Translations under genes and position numbers: made by a program
The notes under the pieces: generated by a model
Databases searched by the model: none
Told to the model about the DNA's origin: nothing
Seen by the model: the letters and a program-made list of their open reading frames with translations, nothing else
In this document: positions 16,124-23,293 of the stretch, in pieces
How positions within the stretch are numbered: the first letter of the stretch is position 1
How the letters are laid out: the number at the start of each line of letters is the position of its first letter
Assembly (NCBI GenBank): GCA_964624645.1
Contig: CAZVAD010000003.1
Span: 22,386-86,385, forward strand
Origin: Mariniphaga sp964624645
Lineage (GTDB): Bacteria > Bacteroidota > Bacteroidia > Bacteroidales > Prolixibacteraceae
DNA length: 64,000 nt
Direction: 5' to 3'

Positions 16124-16765
16124 ATGAGACGAGTATATGTTTATAAAGGATTTGAGCGTTTCTGGCACTGGACACAGGCAATCCTGATCATGTTCCTGGC
16201 TTTTACCGGATTTGAAGTCCACGGAAGCATTCATGTGTTAGGGTTTGAACATGCCGCCCGCTTTCACCGGGTCGCCTCCTGGATGCTGATAGCGCTGATC
16301 ATATTTGCCATTTTCTGGCATGTAGTAACCGGCGAATGGAAGCAGTATATCCCCACAACCAAAAAACTGGCTGAACAAATCCGGTTCTACAGCTTCGGGA
16401 TGTTCAAAGGCGAAAAACATCCCACAAAGAAAACGGAGGTGAAAAAGCTGAATCCATTGCAGCGGCTGGTTTACCTTAGCTTTAAATTGATTCTGATCCC
16501 GCTGACGGTGATTTCCGGAATCATTTACATGTTTCAGAAAACCATTGACCGGAATGATATTGTTGTGGTCAGTAACTTTTCATTGGAGAGCATTGCTTTC
16601 TGGCATACGCTCGGAGCTTTCCTGCTGATGGTATTTCTGGTGGTGCACGTGTATATGACCACCACGGGGCATACGCCGACTTCAAATATTCAGGCGATGA
16701 TTACCGGTTACGAAGACCTGGAAGATGAAGATGAGGAAGAACCGGTTACCGGAGAGAAAGTATAA
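16124..16765 (+). CDS. Cytochrome b561/b6-type membrane subunit
   Basis: A 213-residue, about four-helix membrane protein. The opening RRVYVYKGFERFWHWTQAIL carries a conserved His, with further histidines in HVVTGEW, FWHTLGAF and VHVYMTTTGHTPT, as in di-heme cytochromes b of hydrogenases and thiosulfate reductases. It would pass electrons between the quinone pool and the octaheme cytochrome encoded 11 bases upstream. The tail (ITGYEDLEDEDEEEPVTG) is strongly acidic. Confidence 0.85.
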   Translation: MRRVYVYKGFERFWHWTQAILIMFLAFTGFEVHGSIHVLGFEHAARFHRVASWMLIALIIFAIFWHVVTGEWKQYIPTTKKLAEQIRFYSFGMFKGEKHPTKKTEVKKLNPLQRLVYLSFKLILIPLTVISGIIYMFQKTIDRNDIVVVSNFSLESIAFWHTLGAFLLMVFLVVHVYMTTTGHTPTSNIQAMITGYEDLEDEDEEEPVTGEKV

Positions 16766-16803
16766 TTTCTGAAAAATTTGATATCCACTAAAAATTCAGA
16801 ACA

Positions 16804-17340
16804 ATGAAATACAGAGAGACAATAAAACCAAAACCCTACATGAATCCGTACCTGGCCGGTTTTCTGTTAGGACTGGTGCTGCTTGCAACAATTTATATCA
16901 CAGGACGGGGATTAGGCGCCAGCGGCGCATTCAAAAGTGTGGTGATAGCGTCGGTTGAAAAGGTTGCGCCGGCACATGCTGCTGAAACGGCATATTATAA
17001 GGAATATGAAGAGGAAAATCCTGCCGGACCATGGAAAAATTTTCTGGTATTTGAAGTTTTCGGGGTGCTGGTCGGGGCGTTTTTTTCCGGCGTACTGGCA
17101 AACCGCACCGGATTGAAACTTGAAAAAGGGCCGCGGGTTACAAATGGTGTTCGCATTGCCGGGGCAATCATCGGCGGGGCGCTGTTTGGCTACGGTTCAC
17201 AATTGGGGCGCGGCTGCACAAGCGGCTCGGCGCTAAGCGGGATGGCTGTGCTTTCGCTTGGCGGAATTCTCACCATGATGGCCATTTTCGGAGGCGCTTA
17301 TGCACTGGCTTATTTTTTCAGAAAACTTTGGTTAAAATAA
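16804..17340 (+). CDS. YeeE/YedE-family sulfur transporter subunit
   Basis: A 178-residue membrane protein with the family signature GYGSQLGRGCTSGSALSGMAVLS. The Cys in GRGCTSG corresponds to the cysteine-lined path of thiosulfate transporters such as TsuA. It has about four helices, so it is one half of a transporter, completed by the next gene 6 bases downstream. Inferred role: movement of thiosulfate or a related sulfur species linked to the octaheme cytochrome. Confidence 0.85.
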   Translation: MKYRETIKPKPYMNPYLAGFLLGLVLLATIYITGRGLGASGAFKSVVIASVEKVAPAHAAETAYYKEYEEENPAGPWKNFLVFEVFGVLVGAFFSGVLANRTGLKLEKGPRVTNGVRIAGAIIGGALFGYGSQLGRGCTSGSALSGMAVLSLGGILTMMAIFGGAYALAYFFRKLWLK

Positions 17341-17346
17341 AATGCT

Positions 17347-18543
17347 ATGGGACCATTAGTACCTTTCATCATAAGCGAAGAGTTTAGCCTGATTATCGCC
17401 TTTTTTCTGGGAATTGGCTTCGGTTTCATTCTTGAGCAGGCAGGTTTTTCATCCACCAAAAAGCTGGTAGGGCTGTTTTATGGTTACGATTTCACCGTTT
17501 TGCGCGTGTTTTTCACAGCCGGAATAACGGCCATGGCAGGTGTCCTGCTTTTGGGACATTACGGATTGCTCGATCTGGATGCAATCTATGTTAACCCGAC
17601 CTTTTTAAAGTCGGCAATTATAGGAGGCCTGATTATGGGCGCCGGTTTTATCATCGGCGGATTTTGCCCCGGAACCAGTGTTTGCGCAGTGGCAATCGGG
17701 AAACTGGATGCACTGGCTTTTCTTTTTGGCGCCATTTTGGGCGTGTGGGGTTTCATTGAAACTTTTCCGTGGATTGAAAACACCTACAATGCCGGCAACA
17801 TGGGGATGATTCGCATTTCAGATTATCTGGGAATGTCCAATATAACGTTCGGATTTTTGCTTGCTTTCATTGCTGTTGGCGCCTTTGTGGCCACCTGGTT
17901 TATTGAGAACAAAGTGAATAAACGGAAACCGGAAATTGAACCGGCACAGCGAAACCGCTACGCATGGGCAGCGGCTGCACTTTTTGCGGTATTGGCGGTT
18001 GTGGCTTTTCTGCCCGGAGAAAAGGACAATATCAACCGCCGGATTGCAGAAGCCAAACGGCAGCAGACCTGCGTGTTTAAAGAGATTCCTGCCGACAAGC
18101 TGGCCGATGAAATTGTGAACAGTCATTATTCACTGAATATCATTGATGTCCGTTCGCCGCAGGAATATGAAGAATTTCACCTGCCCATGGCTATCAATGT
18201 CCCTTTTGAAAAGATGATGGACAGGCAGTACGGGCCGTTGTTCAGGCAGCGTCTGAAAACCAATGTCTTTTATGCCGACAGCGATACGCTGGTGCGAATG
18301 GCCTGCCTGAAAGCCAAACATATCGGAAAGTCGGAAAATCTGATCATGCGCGAAACCGTATATGAATTCCGCAGCATGTTCTACGATGTGGAAGAGCCGC
18401 CGGCAGATGCTTCAAAACGGGATCAGCAGGTTTATCATTTCAGGTCAGAAGCAGCCCGTCAGATGGACAATCTCGTGGATGCCCTGAAAAATACCGGAGC
18501 GCCCGTGAAGCGTGAAGTTGTGAAAGTGAGGGGAGGGTGCTGA
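17347..18543 (+). CDS. YeeE/YedE transporter half fused to a degenerate rhodanese domain
   Basis: A 398-residue protein. Residues 1 to about 225 are YeeE/YedE (ILEQAGFSSTKKLVGLFYGYD; GGFCPGTSVCAVAIGKLDAL with two cysteines). After a hydrophobic segment (about 199-217), residues about 235-340 form a rhodanese-like domain (IIDVRSPQEYEEFHLPMAINVP). The catalytic Cys of rhodaneses, expected at the start of the loop after strand NVFY, is replaced: the loop reads YADSDT. The nearest Cys (MACLKAK) sits in the following helix. The protein ends RGGC with a terminal cysteine. The rhodanese part may bind rather than transfer sulfane sulfur, or use the terminal Cys; this is inference. It is convergent with the epimerase, with only 4 bases between stops. 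Confidence 0.85.
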   Translation: MGPLVPFIISEEFSLIIAFFLGIGFGFILEQAGFSSTKKLVGLFYGYDFTVLRVFFTAGITAMAGVLLLGHYGLLDLDAIYVNPTFLKSAIIGGLIMGAGFIIGGFCPGTSVCAVAIGKLDALAFLFGAILGVWGFIETFPWIENTYNAGNMGMIRISDYLGMSNITFGFLLAFIAVGAFVATWFIENKVNKRKPEIEPAQRNRYAWAAAALFAVLAVVAFLPGEKDNINRRIAEAKRQQTCVFKEIPADKLADEIVNSHYSLNIIDVRSPQEYEEFHLPMAINVPFEKMMDRQYGPLFRQRLKTNVFYADSDTLVRMACLKAKHIGKSENLIMRETVYEFRSMFYDVEEPPADASKRDQQVYHFRSEAARQMDNLVDALKNTGAPVKREVVKVRGGC

Positions 18544-18547
18544 AGCT

Positions 18548-19717
18548 TTACGCATTTATCTCTTCCAAAATCTTCCAGCACTGATACATTCCCCGTGGAA
18601 CATGGAAACAGCCTTTCCATTTGCCGCCTTTGAGGTCTAAAAGGACTTCGCCCCGGCGGGTCAGATAACCCCACCATTCGGGATATTCCGGGTCTTTGAA
18701 GTGTGACCAGGTGTAATCGTGTACTTTTTCGTACCATCTGAGGCATTTTTCGTTTCCGGTCAGCTGGTAGCCTTTCAGCAAAGAGATCAGCGTTTCGATA
18801 TGTACCCACCAGAGTTTTTGGTCCCATTCCAGTTGTTGCGTCGGGCGTTCCAGCCGGTCCATAAAATAATAGATGCCGCCATACGCTTTATCCCAGCCAT
18901 ATTCAATCATGGTCAGGGTGGTTTCCACCGCTTTTTCTATCAGCTCCGGCCGGTTCAGGCGTTTGCCCAGATCCATCATAAACCACATGGCTTCTATGGC
19001 GTGCCCGGGATTGACCAGGCGGCCATCAAAAGTATCGGAAAGTGAGCCGTCAGATTCAACATTCTCCACAATGATCCCACCCAATTCCGGTCTTAAAAAA
19101 ACATCCATCACTTCGTGGATGACATGGTCAAGAGTTTTTACCAGAAACTCTTCATCAAGCAGATGTTCTATTTCCAAAGCCAGATTGCTGAGAATCATCG
19201 GCAGGGCAAAATTTTTCAGATTTCGCGTTCCCGGGTGTACTTTGTTCCATTTTCCCTTTGGATTTTCCACTTTCGAAAGGATGATGTCAAAAGTGCGTTT
19301 TGCAATTTCGGCATATTCCCGGTTGCCGGTGGCAAGGCTCAACTGTCCGAATGCCATAGTGGCAAAAGTGTAGGAGAAAATATTGTAGGGCTCCACAAGT
19401 GGCTTTCCTTCGCGCGTCAGCGAAAAGTACCAGTTGTAGTTGCCGTCGTGTCCGTACTTTTTCAGAAAATCCGCTCCCTGAATGGCGCAATCCAGCCACT
19501 CCTGCCGCTTTTCCACCTTGTTGTACAGCATGGCAAACATCCACACCTGCCGCCCCTGGAGCCAGATAAATTTATCGGTATCAAACACATCGCCTTTCCG
19601 GTCAAGGCAGGTGAAATAGCCGCCGCACTCCTTGTCCTGTGATTTTTCGAGCCAGAAAGGGAGGACGTTATTCAGAAGTTCGTCCTTGTATTGTTGTTCA
19701 AGTTTTTTGAAATTCAT
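18548..19717 (-). CDS. N-acylglucosamine 2-epimerase-family (AGE) sugar epimerase
   Basis: A 389-residue (alpha/alpha)6-barrel protein of the AGE/cellobiose 2-epimerase family. Recognisable segments: WLQGRQVWMFAMLYNKV, RLVNPGHAIEAMWFMMDLG, WDQKLWWVHIETLI and a C-terminal YPEWWGYLTRRGEVLLDLKGGKWKGCFH. The catalytic histidines lie in NPGHAIE and near the C-terminus. It interconverts a sugar with its C2 epimer or ketose; the exact substrate is not readable. It is translated just after the sugar porter gene (4 bases apart) and so probably acts on the imported sugar. Confidence 0.88.
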   Translation of the reverse strand: MNFKKLEQQYKDELLNNVLPFWLEKSQDKECGGYFTCLDRKGDVFDTDKFIWLQGRQVWMFAMLYNKVEKRQEWLDCAIQGADFLKKYGHDGNYNWYFSLTREGKPLVEPYNIFSYTFATMAFGQLSLATGNREYAEIAKRTFDIILSKVENPKGKWNKVHPGTRNLKNFALPMILSNLALEIEHLLDEEFLVKTLDHVIHEVMDVFLRPELGGIIVENVESDGSLSDTFDGRLVNPGHAIEAMWFMMDLGKRLNRPELIEKAVETTLTMIEYGWDKAYGGIYYFMDRLERPTQQLEWDQKLWWVHIETLISLLKGYQLTGNEKCLRWYEKVHDYTWSHFKDPEYPEWWGYLTRRGEVLLDLKGGKWKGCFHVPRGMYQCWKILEEINA

Positions 19718-19721
19718 GTTA

Positions 19722-21149
19722 TTATTTATCTTTGTTTTTTACTTTACTTAACCAGAAACGCTCAATATCTTCCAGCGATTTGCCGGCTGTTTCCGGCATC
19801 AACCGCCACACAATCAGCATATAGGGAATGCACATCACTGCGAACAGGAAAAAAGTTCCGGCTGGCGACAATGTTTCCAGCATCCAGGGGGTAAGCTGTC
19901 CGATCAGGTAGGTGCCGATCCAGAGGGACAGGGTTGCAATCGACATGGCTTGGCCGCGCACTCTGGTGGGGTACATTTCCGAAAGGAAAACAAAAATTAC
20001 GGCGCTGATTGAGCCGGCTGTGAAGAAAATATAGGCCAGGAAGCAAACCAAAAGAAAAAGACTGGTCAGCATCAGGGTTTCTGCAAAAAGGAAGTAGAAT
20101 CCGATGAGAAGTAAAGAGACAATCATCCCGGAAACGCCTACATAAACCAGTTTTTTTCTTCCCACTTTGTCGATAATCAGCAAAGCCAGAATGGTGGTCC
20201 CCATGTTTACAAGCCCGATCAATGACTGATAAAACAGCGAATCGCCGCTGGAAATGCCGCTTTTTTCAAAAATGGATGGCCCGTAGTAAAGCACGGCATT
20301 CACGCCCATAAACTGCCCGAGAATGGCAATGGCGCTTCCGATGAGCACAGCACGCAAAAAGCCCGGTCTGAAAATGATTTTCCAGTCCGATTTCGATGCT
20401 GTTTCGGTTTTCAGCATGGCCAATGTTTCATTCATCTGAAAAATTATATCTTCTTTGAAATTGTATATTCCGGCAAAAATTGAGGCGGCTTTTTCATTGC
20501 TGCCCTTCACAAGCAGCCAGCGCGGACTTTCAGGCAGAAAAAATGTAACCAGAAAGAATGTCATGGCCGGGAGGGTTTCCAATCCCAGCATACCGCGCCA
20601 CACTTCGGCGCCAAATATTTTTTGCGCCAAAGGCAGTTTGGACGTAAAAGTGGCGGAAAGTTCAAGCAGATAAAAATTCATCAGGTAGGCCGCCAGAAAT
20701 CCGATAGTGATAGCCAGCTGATAGAGTGAAACCAGCCTGCCGCGATGCGATGCCGGTGAAATTTCGGCAATATACAAAGGGGAAACAATGGAAACGATTC
20801 CTATTCCGCCGCCGCCCACAATCCGCCAGAATACCAGTTGATCCAGATTATGTGAAAGCGCACAGCCAATAGCAGAGGAAGTGAACAAGACCGCTGAAAT
20901 GATCATGGTTTTTTTTCGCCCGATGCTGTCGCTCAGTTTCCCGGCAAAAATAACGCCGATGATGGAGCCGAGCAGCGCACAACCTACGTACCAGCCGCTT
21001 TCCATCGTGGTCAGGGAAAATTGCTGAGTTACCTGCGTAACCGTTCCCGATATTACAGCCGTGTCGTACCCGAAAAGCAGTCCGCCAAGAGCAGCCACAA
21101 GCGAAATAAAGGTTATATATCCAATGTTTAGCTTTTTTTGTTTACTCAT
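19722..21149 (-). CDS. Sugar porter (MFS) sugar:proton symporter
   Basis: A 475-residue, 12-helix major facilitator protein of the sugar porter family. Motifs: GGLLFGYDTAVISG in helix 1, KLSDSIGRKKTM in the first A-loop, VSPLYIAEISPASHRGRLVS, PESPRWLL at the domain junction and VFLSEMYPTRVRGQAMS. It resembles xylose/arabinose/glucose importers. A longer frame reaches 21305, but the promoter box at 21188-21195 lies inside that extension and the ATG at 21149 gives the canonical N-terminus MSKQKKLNIGYITFISLVAA. It forms an operon with the epimerase downstream. Confidence 0.92.
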   Translation of the reverse strand: MSKQKKLNIGYITFISLVAALGGLLFGYDTAVISGTVTQVTQQFSLTTMESGWYVGCALLGSIIGVIFAGKLSDSIGRKKTMIISAVLFTSSAIGCALSHNLDQLVFWRIVGGGGIGIVSIVSPLYIAEISPASHRGRLVSLYQLAITIGFLAAYLMNFYLLELSATFTSKLPLAQKIFGAEVWRGMLGLETLPAMTFFLVTFFLPESPRWLLVKGSNEKAASIFAGIYNFKEDIIFQMNETLAMLKTETASKSDWKIIFRPGFLRAVLIGSAIAILGQFMGVNAVLYYGPSIFEKSGISSGDSLFYQSLIGLVNMGTTILALLIIDKVGRKKLVYVGVSGMIVSLLLIGFYFLFAETLMLTSLFLLVCFLAYIFFTAGSISAVIFVFLSEMYPTRVRGQAMSIATLSLWIGTYLIGQLTPWMLETLSPAGTFFLFAVMCIPYMLIVWRLMPETAGKSLEDIERFWLSKVKNKDK

Positions 21150-21187
21150 CTGAATGCGCGTATTATGTGTTAATAAATTGATTCTTG

Positions 21188-21195
21188 CAAAGTTA
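21188..21195 (-). promoter_or_regulatory. -7 box of the sugar porter-epimerase operon
   Basis: On the minus strand this reads TAACTTTG, matching TAnnTTTG. Predicted transcription near 21184 gives a leader of about 34 bases before the ATG at 21149 and argues against the longer reading frame. Confidence 0.5.
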
Positions 21196-21480
21196 TAATT
21201 TTCAGGAACGGATGATGGCAATGCACAAAGTAAATAAAAATTATTGCCCGAAGGAACGATTTTCAAGAGTTTTACCTTGCCCGTATCAATCACAATTTCG
21301 GACAAAACCTTATTGAAAATTCATGGGCAAGTTGTTCCGGGAAGTTCCGGTTTTGCGCTTGTTTCCCGGTTGGGGTTTCATGCCATCAACTGCATTTTAT
21401 GATTCGGGATAGCGGTGAACTTTCCTTTGATGGGTATCCGTAATAATCAATTTGTCTCTTAGCTTTTCGTTTTTTACCAA

Positions 21481-21488
21481 TATATTTG
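21481..21488 (+). promoter_or_regulatory. -7 box of the DUF4434 gene
   Basis: TATATTTG matches TAnnTTTG, 45 bases before the ATG at 21534. The nearest upstream TTG is 26 bases away, so the -33 element is weak. Confidence 0.4.
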
Positions 21489-21533
21489 TGTCATTTGTAG
21501 TTTGTAAATCTGACCGTTTAAACAGTTTAAAAC

Positions 21534-22640
21534 ATGAAAAATACCCGGAGAAACTTTATAAAAAAAGCAGCATTGACAGGCGCTTCAGTAGCTTCAGTTC
21601 CTTTGATTACTTCCTGTCAGAATACAAACCCGAAACCGGGGACAGGATTGACCGGAATCCAAAAAGATGAAAACCTGAGCAGTACGCTCATCGTTCCTGA
21701 AAATAACGGATTGAAAATTACCGGTACTTTTTTAGATGAAATCTCGCACGATATTCCCCATCAAAACTGGGGCGAAGCAGAGTGGGACCTGGATTTCCGG
21801 CATATGAAAGCCATCGGGATAGATACGGTGATTATGATTCGTTCGGGGTATAAAAAATTCATCACCTATCCTTCAAAATACCTGCTTGACAAAGGTTGTT
21901 ATATGCCTTCGGTAGATTTGCTGGATATGTTTCTGCGGCTTGCCGGAAAATATGACATGAAATTTTACTTCGGACTATACGATTCGGGCCATTACTGGGC
22001 TACCGGCGATATGACACATGAAATCGAGGACAATAAATATGTCATTGATGAAGTGTGGGAAAATTACGGAAGCAAGCACAAAAGTTTTGGGGGCTGGTAT
22101 TTGAGCGGTGAGATCAGTCGCGCCACGAAAGGCGCTATTGGCGCTTTTCATGCCATGGGCAAACAGTGTAAAGAGGTTTCCGGTGGGCTGCCGACATTCA
22201 TTTCGCCCTGGATTGACGGCAAAAAGGCAGTTGAGGCAAGCGGCACGGTGCTCACCAAAGAGCAGGCCGTGTCGGTTCAGCAGCACGAAAAAGAGTGGAA
22301 TGAAATCTTTGACGGAATTCACGAAGTGGTGGATGCGGTGGCCTTTCAGGACGGACACATTGATTACGATGAACTGGATACTTTTTTCACGGTGAATAAA
22401 AAACTGGCCGACAGATACGGGATGCAATGCTGGACCAACGCCGAAACTTTTGATCGCGACATGCCCATAAAATTTCTGCCCATCAAGTTTGACAAACTGC
22501 GCATGAAACTTGAAGCTGCCCGAAAAGCCGGATACGAAAAAGCGATCACTTTTGAGTTTTCACATTTTATGAGCCCGCAATCTGCTTACCAACAAGCCGG
22601 AAACCTGTATAACCGGTACAGGGAGTATTTTGGTTTGTAA
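21534..22640 (+). CDS. Exported DUF4434-like TIM-barrel protein, putative glycosidase
   Basis: A 368-residue protein. The N-terminus TRRNFIKKAALTGASVASVP combines a twin-arginine-like motif with a lipobox-like ITSC, so it is exported, perhaps as a lipoprotein. The rest matches the DUF4434 group (GTFLDEISHDIPHQNW, MKAIGIDTVIMIRSGY, GGWYLSGEISR, CWTNAETFD, ITFEFSHFMSPQSAYQQAG), thought to be glycoside-hydrolase-like barrels. Glu in YLSGEI and in NAETF are plausible catalytic acids, by inference only. It is divergent from the sugar porter-epimerase operon, which suggests a shared carbohydrate. Confidence 0.75.
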   Translation: MKNTRRNFIKKAALTGASVASVPLITSCQNTNPKPGTGLTGIQKDENLSSTLIVPENNGLKITGTFLDEISHDIPHQNWGEAEWDLDFRHMKAIGIDTVIMIRSGYKKFITYPSKYLLDKGCYMPSVDLLDMFLRLAGKYDMKFYFGLYDSGHYWATGDMTHEIEDNKYVIDEVWENYGSKHKSFGGWYLSGEISRATKGAIGAFHAMGKQCKEVSGGLPTFISPWIDGKKAVEASGTVLTKEQAVSVQQHEKEWNEIFDGIHEVVDAVAFQDGHIDYDELDTFFTVNKKLADRYGMQCWTNAETFDRDMPIKFLPIKFDKLRMKLEAARKAGYEKAITFEFSHFMSPQSAYQQAGNLYNRYREYFGL

Positions 22641-22879
22641 GGGAATTGAGGTGAAGGATTGATTTGAAACTAAAGGAGTAAATGTATGCATCAGAATTTT
22701 CAGGATTGAAGACAGATACAATTTCACGGCCGGTTTGTTATTCAATTTTGGCAGTAAAAATCTTTAATAGGAGTTCATGTTCAGACTAAAATAATTCCCT
22801 GAAAACGATTCTGCAAACTCTTAAGTTCAGTGAATTAAGCGGTTAATGTGTCGGGGTTGGTTGTTAATTATAAAAATCT

Positions 22880-23163
22880 TTACGTTATCTCAATTCCGTT
22901 TCGTTGAATCTCAATCAGAAATCCGCTAAGGTCATTATCTTTTTCTATAAGTATTGGTTCAATCCTATCATCAATTTGTCGTCTTAGTTTCCACAATAAT
23001 GGATGAATGGCAAAAAAATCCCCTTCAATTTTATTTACAACAATCGCAACATCTATATCACTGTTTGTTCGGTTTGTATTTTTTGCATAAGAGCCAAAAA
23101 GAAACACTTTCTCAATGGGGATGTGCTTTTTGAGTAAAACACTGTATTCTTTGACTTTATTTA
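22880..23163 (-). CDS. MNT-type nucleotidyltransferase, 5' end lost in gap
   Basis: The signature LFGSYAKNTNRTNSDIDVAIV (GS followed by DxD) identifies a minimal nucleotidyltransferase, the antitoxin-like partner in HEPN/MNT modules. A GTG at 23107 could act as a start, but the frame continues upstream to the gap and encodes a well-conserved KVKEYSVLLKKHIPIEKV, so the real start lies in the N-gap. About 94 residues remain. No HEPN gene is visible, and it may lie in the gap. The composition is AT-rich compared with the flanks. It may adenylylate a partner toxin, by family analogy. Confidence 0.8.
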
Positions 23164-23263
23164 NNNNNNNNNNNNNNNNNNNNNNNNNNNNNNNNNNNNN
23201 NNNNNNNNNNNNNNNNNNNNNNNNNNNNNNNNNNNNNNNNNNNNNNNNNNNNNNNNNNNNNNN
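23164..23263. other. Assembly gap (100 N) at the edge of the nucleotidyltransferase gene
   Basis: Exactly 100 Ns, a placeholder of unknown true length. It removes the 5' end of the nucleotidyltransferase gene and perhaps a partner gene. Confidence 0.98.
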
Positions 23264-23293
23264 ATCAATGATTGTTTTTTATTCAGTTTTCCA

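Noticed and set aside
19115..19642. 175-codon plus-strand frame inside the epimerase gene
   Set aside because: Antisense shadow; the minus-strand protein is a clear AGE-family enzyme.
22772..22795. Similarity of a stretch here to 14262-14281 (atgttcaga-x-taaaata)
   Set aside because: A match of 17 of 19 bases between AT-rich intergenic stretches is expected by chance in a window this size; no boundaries or repeats extend it.
22641..22879. Possible small gene after the DUF4434 gene
   Set aside because: All short frames lack a start context, codon pattern or motif; treated as intergenic.
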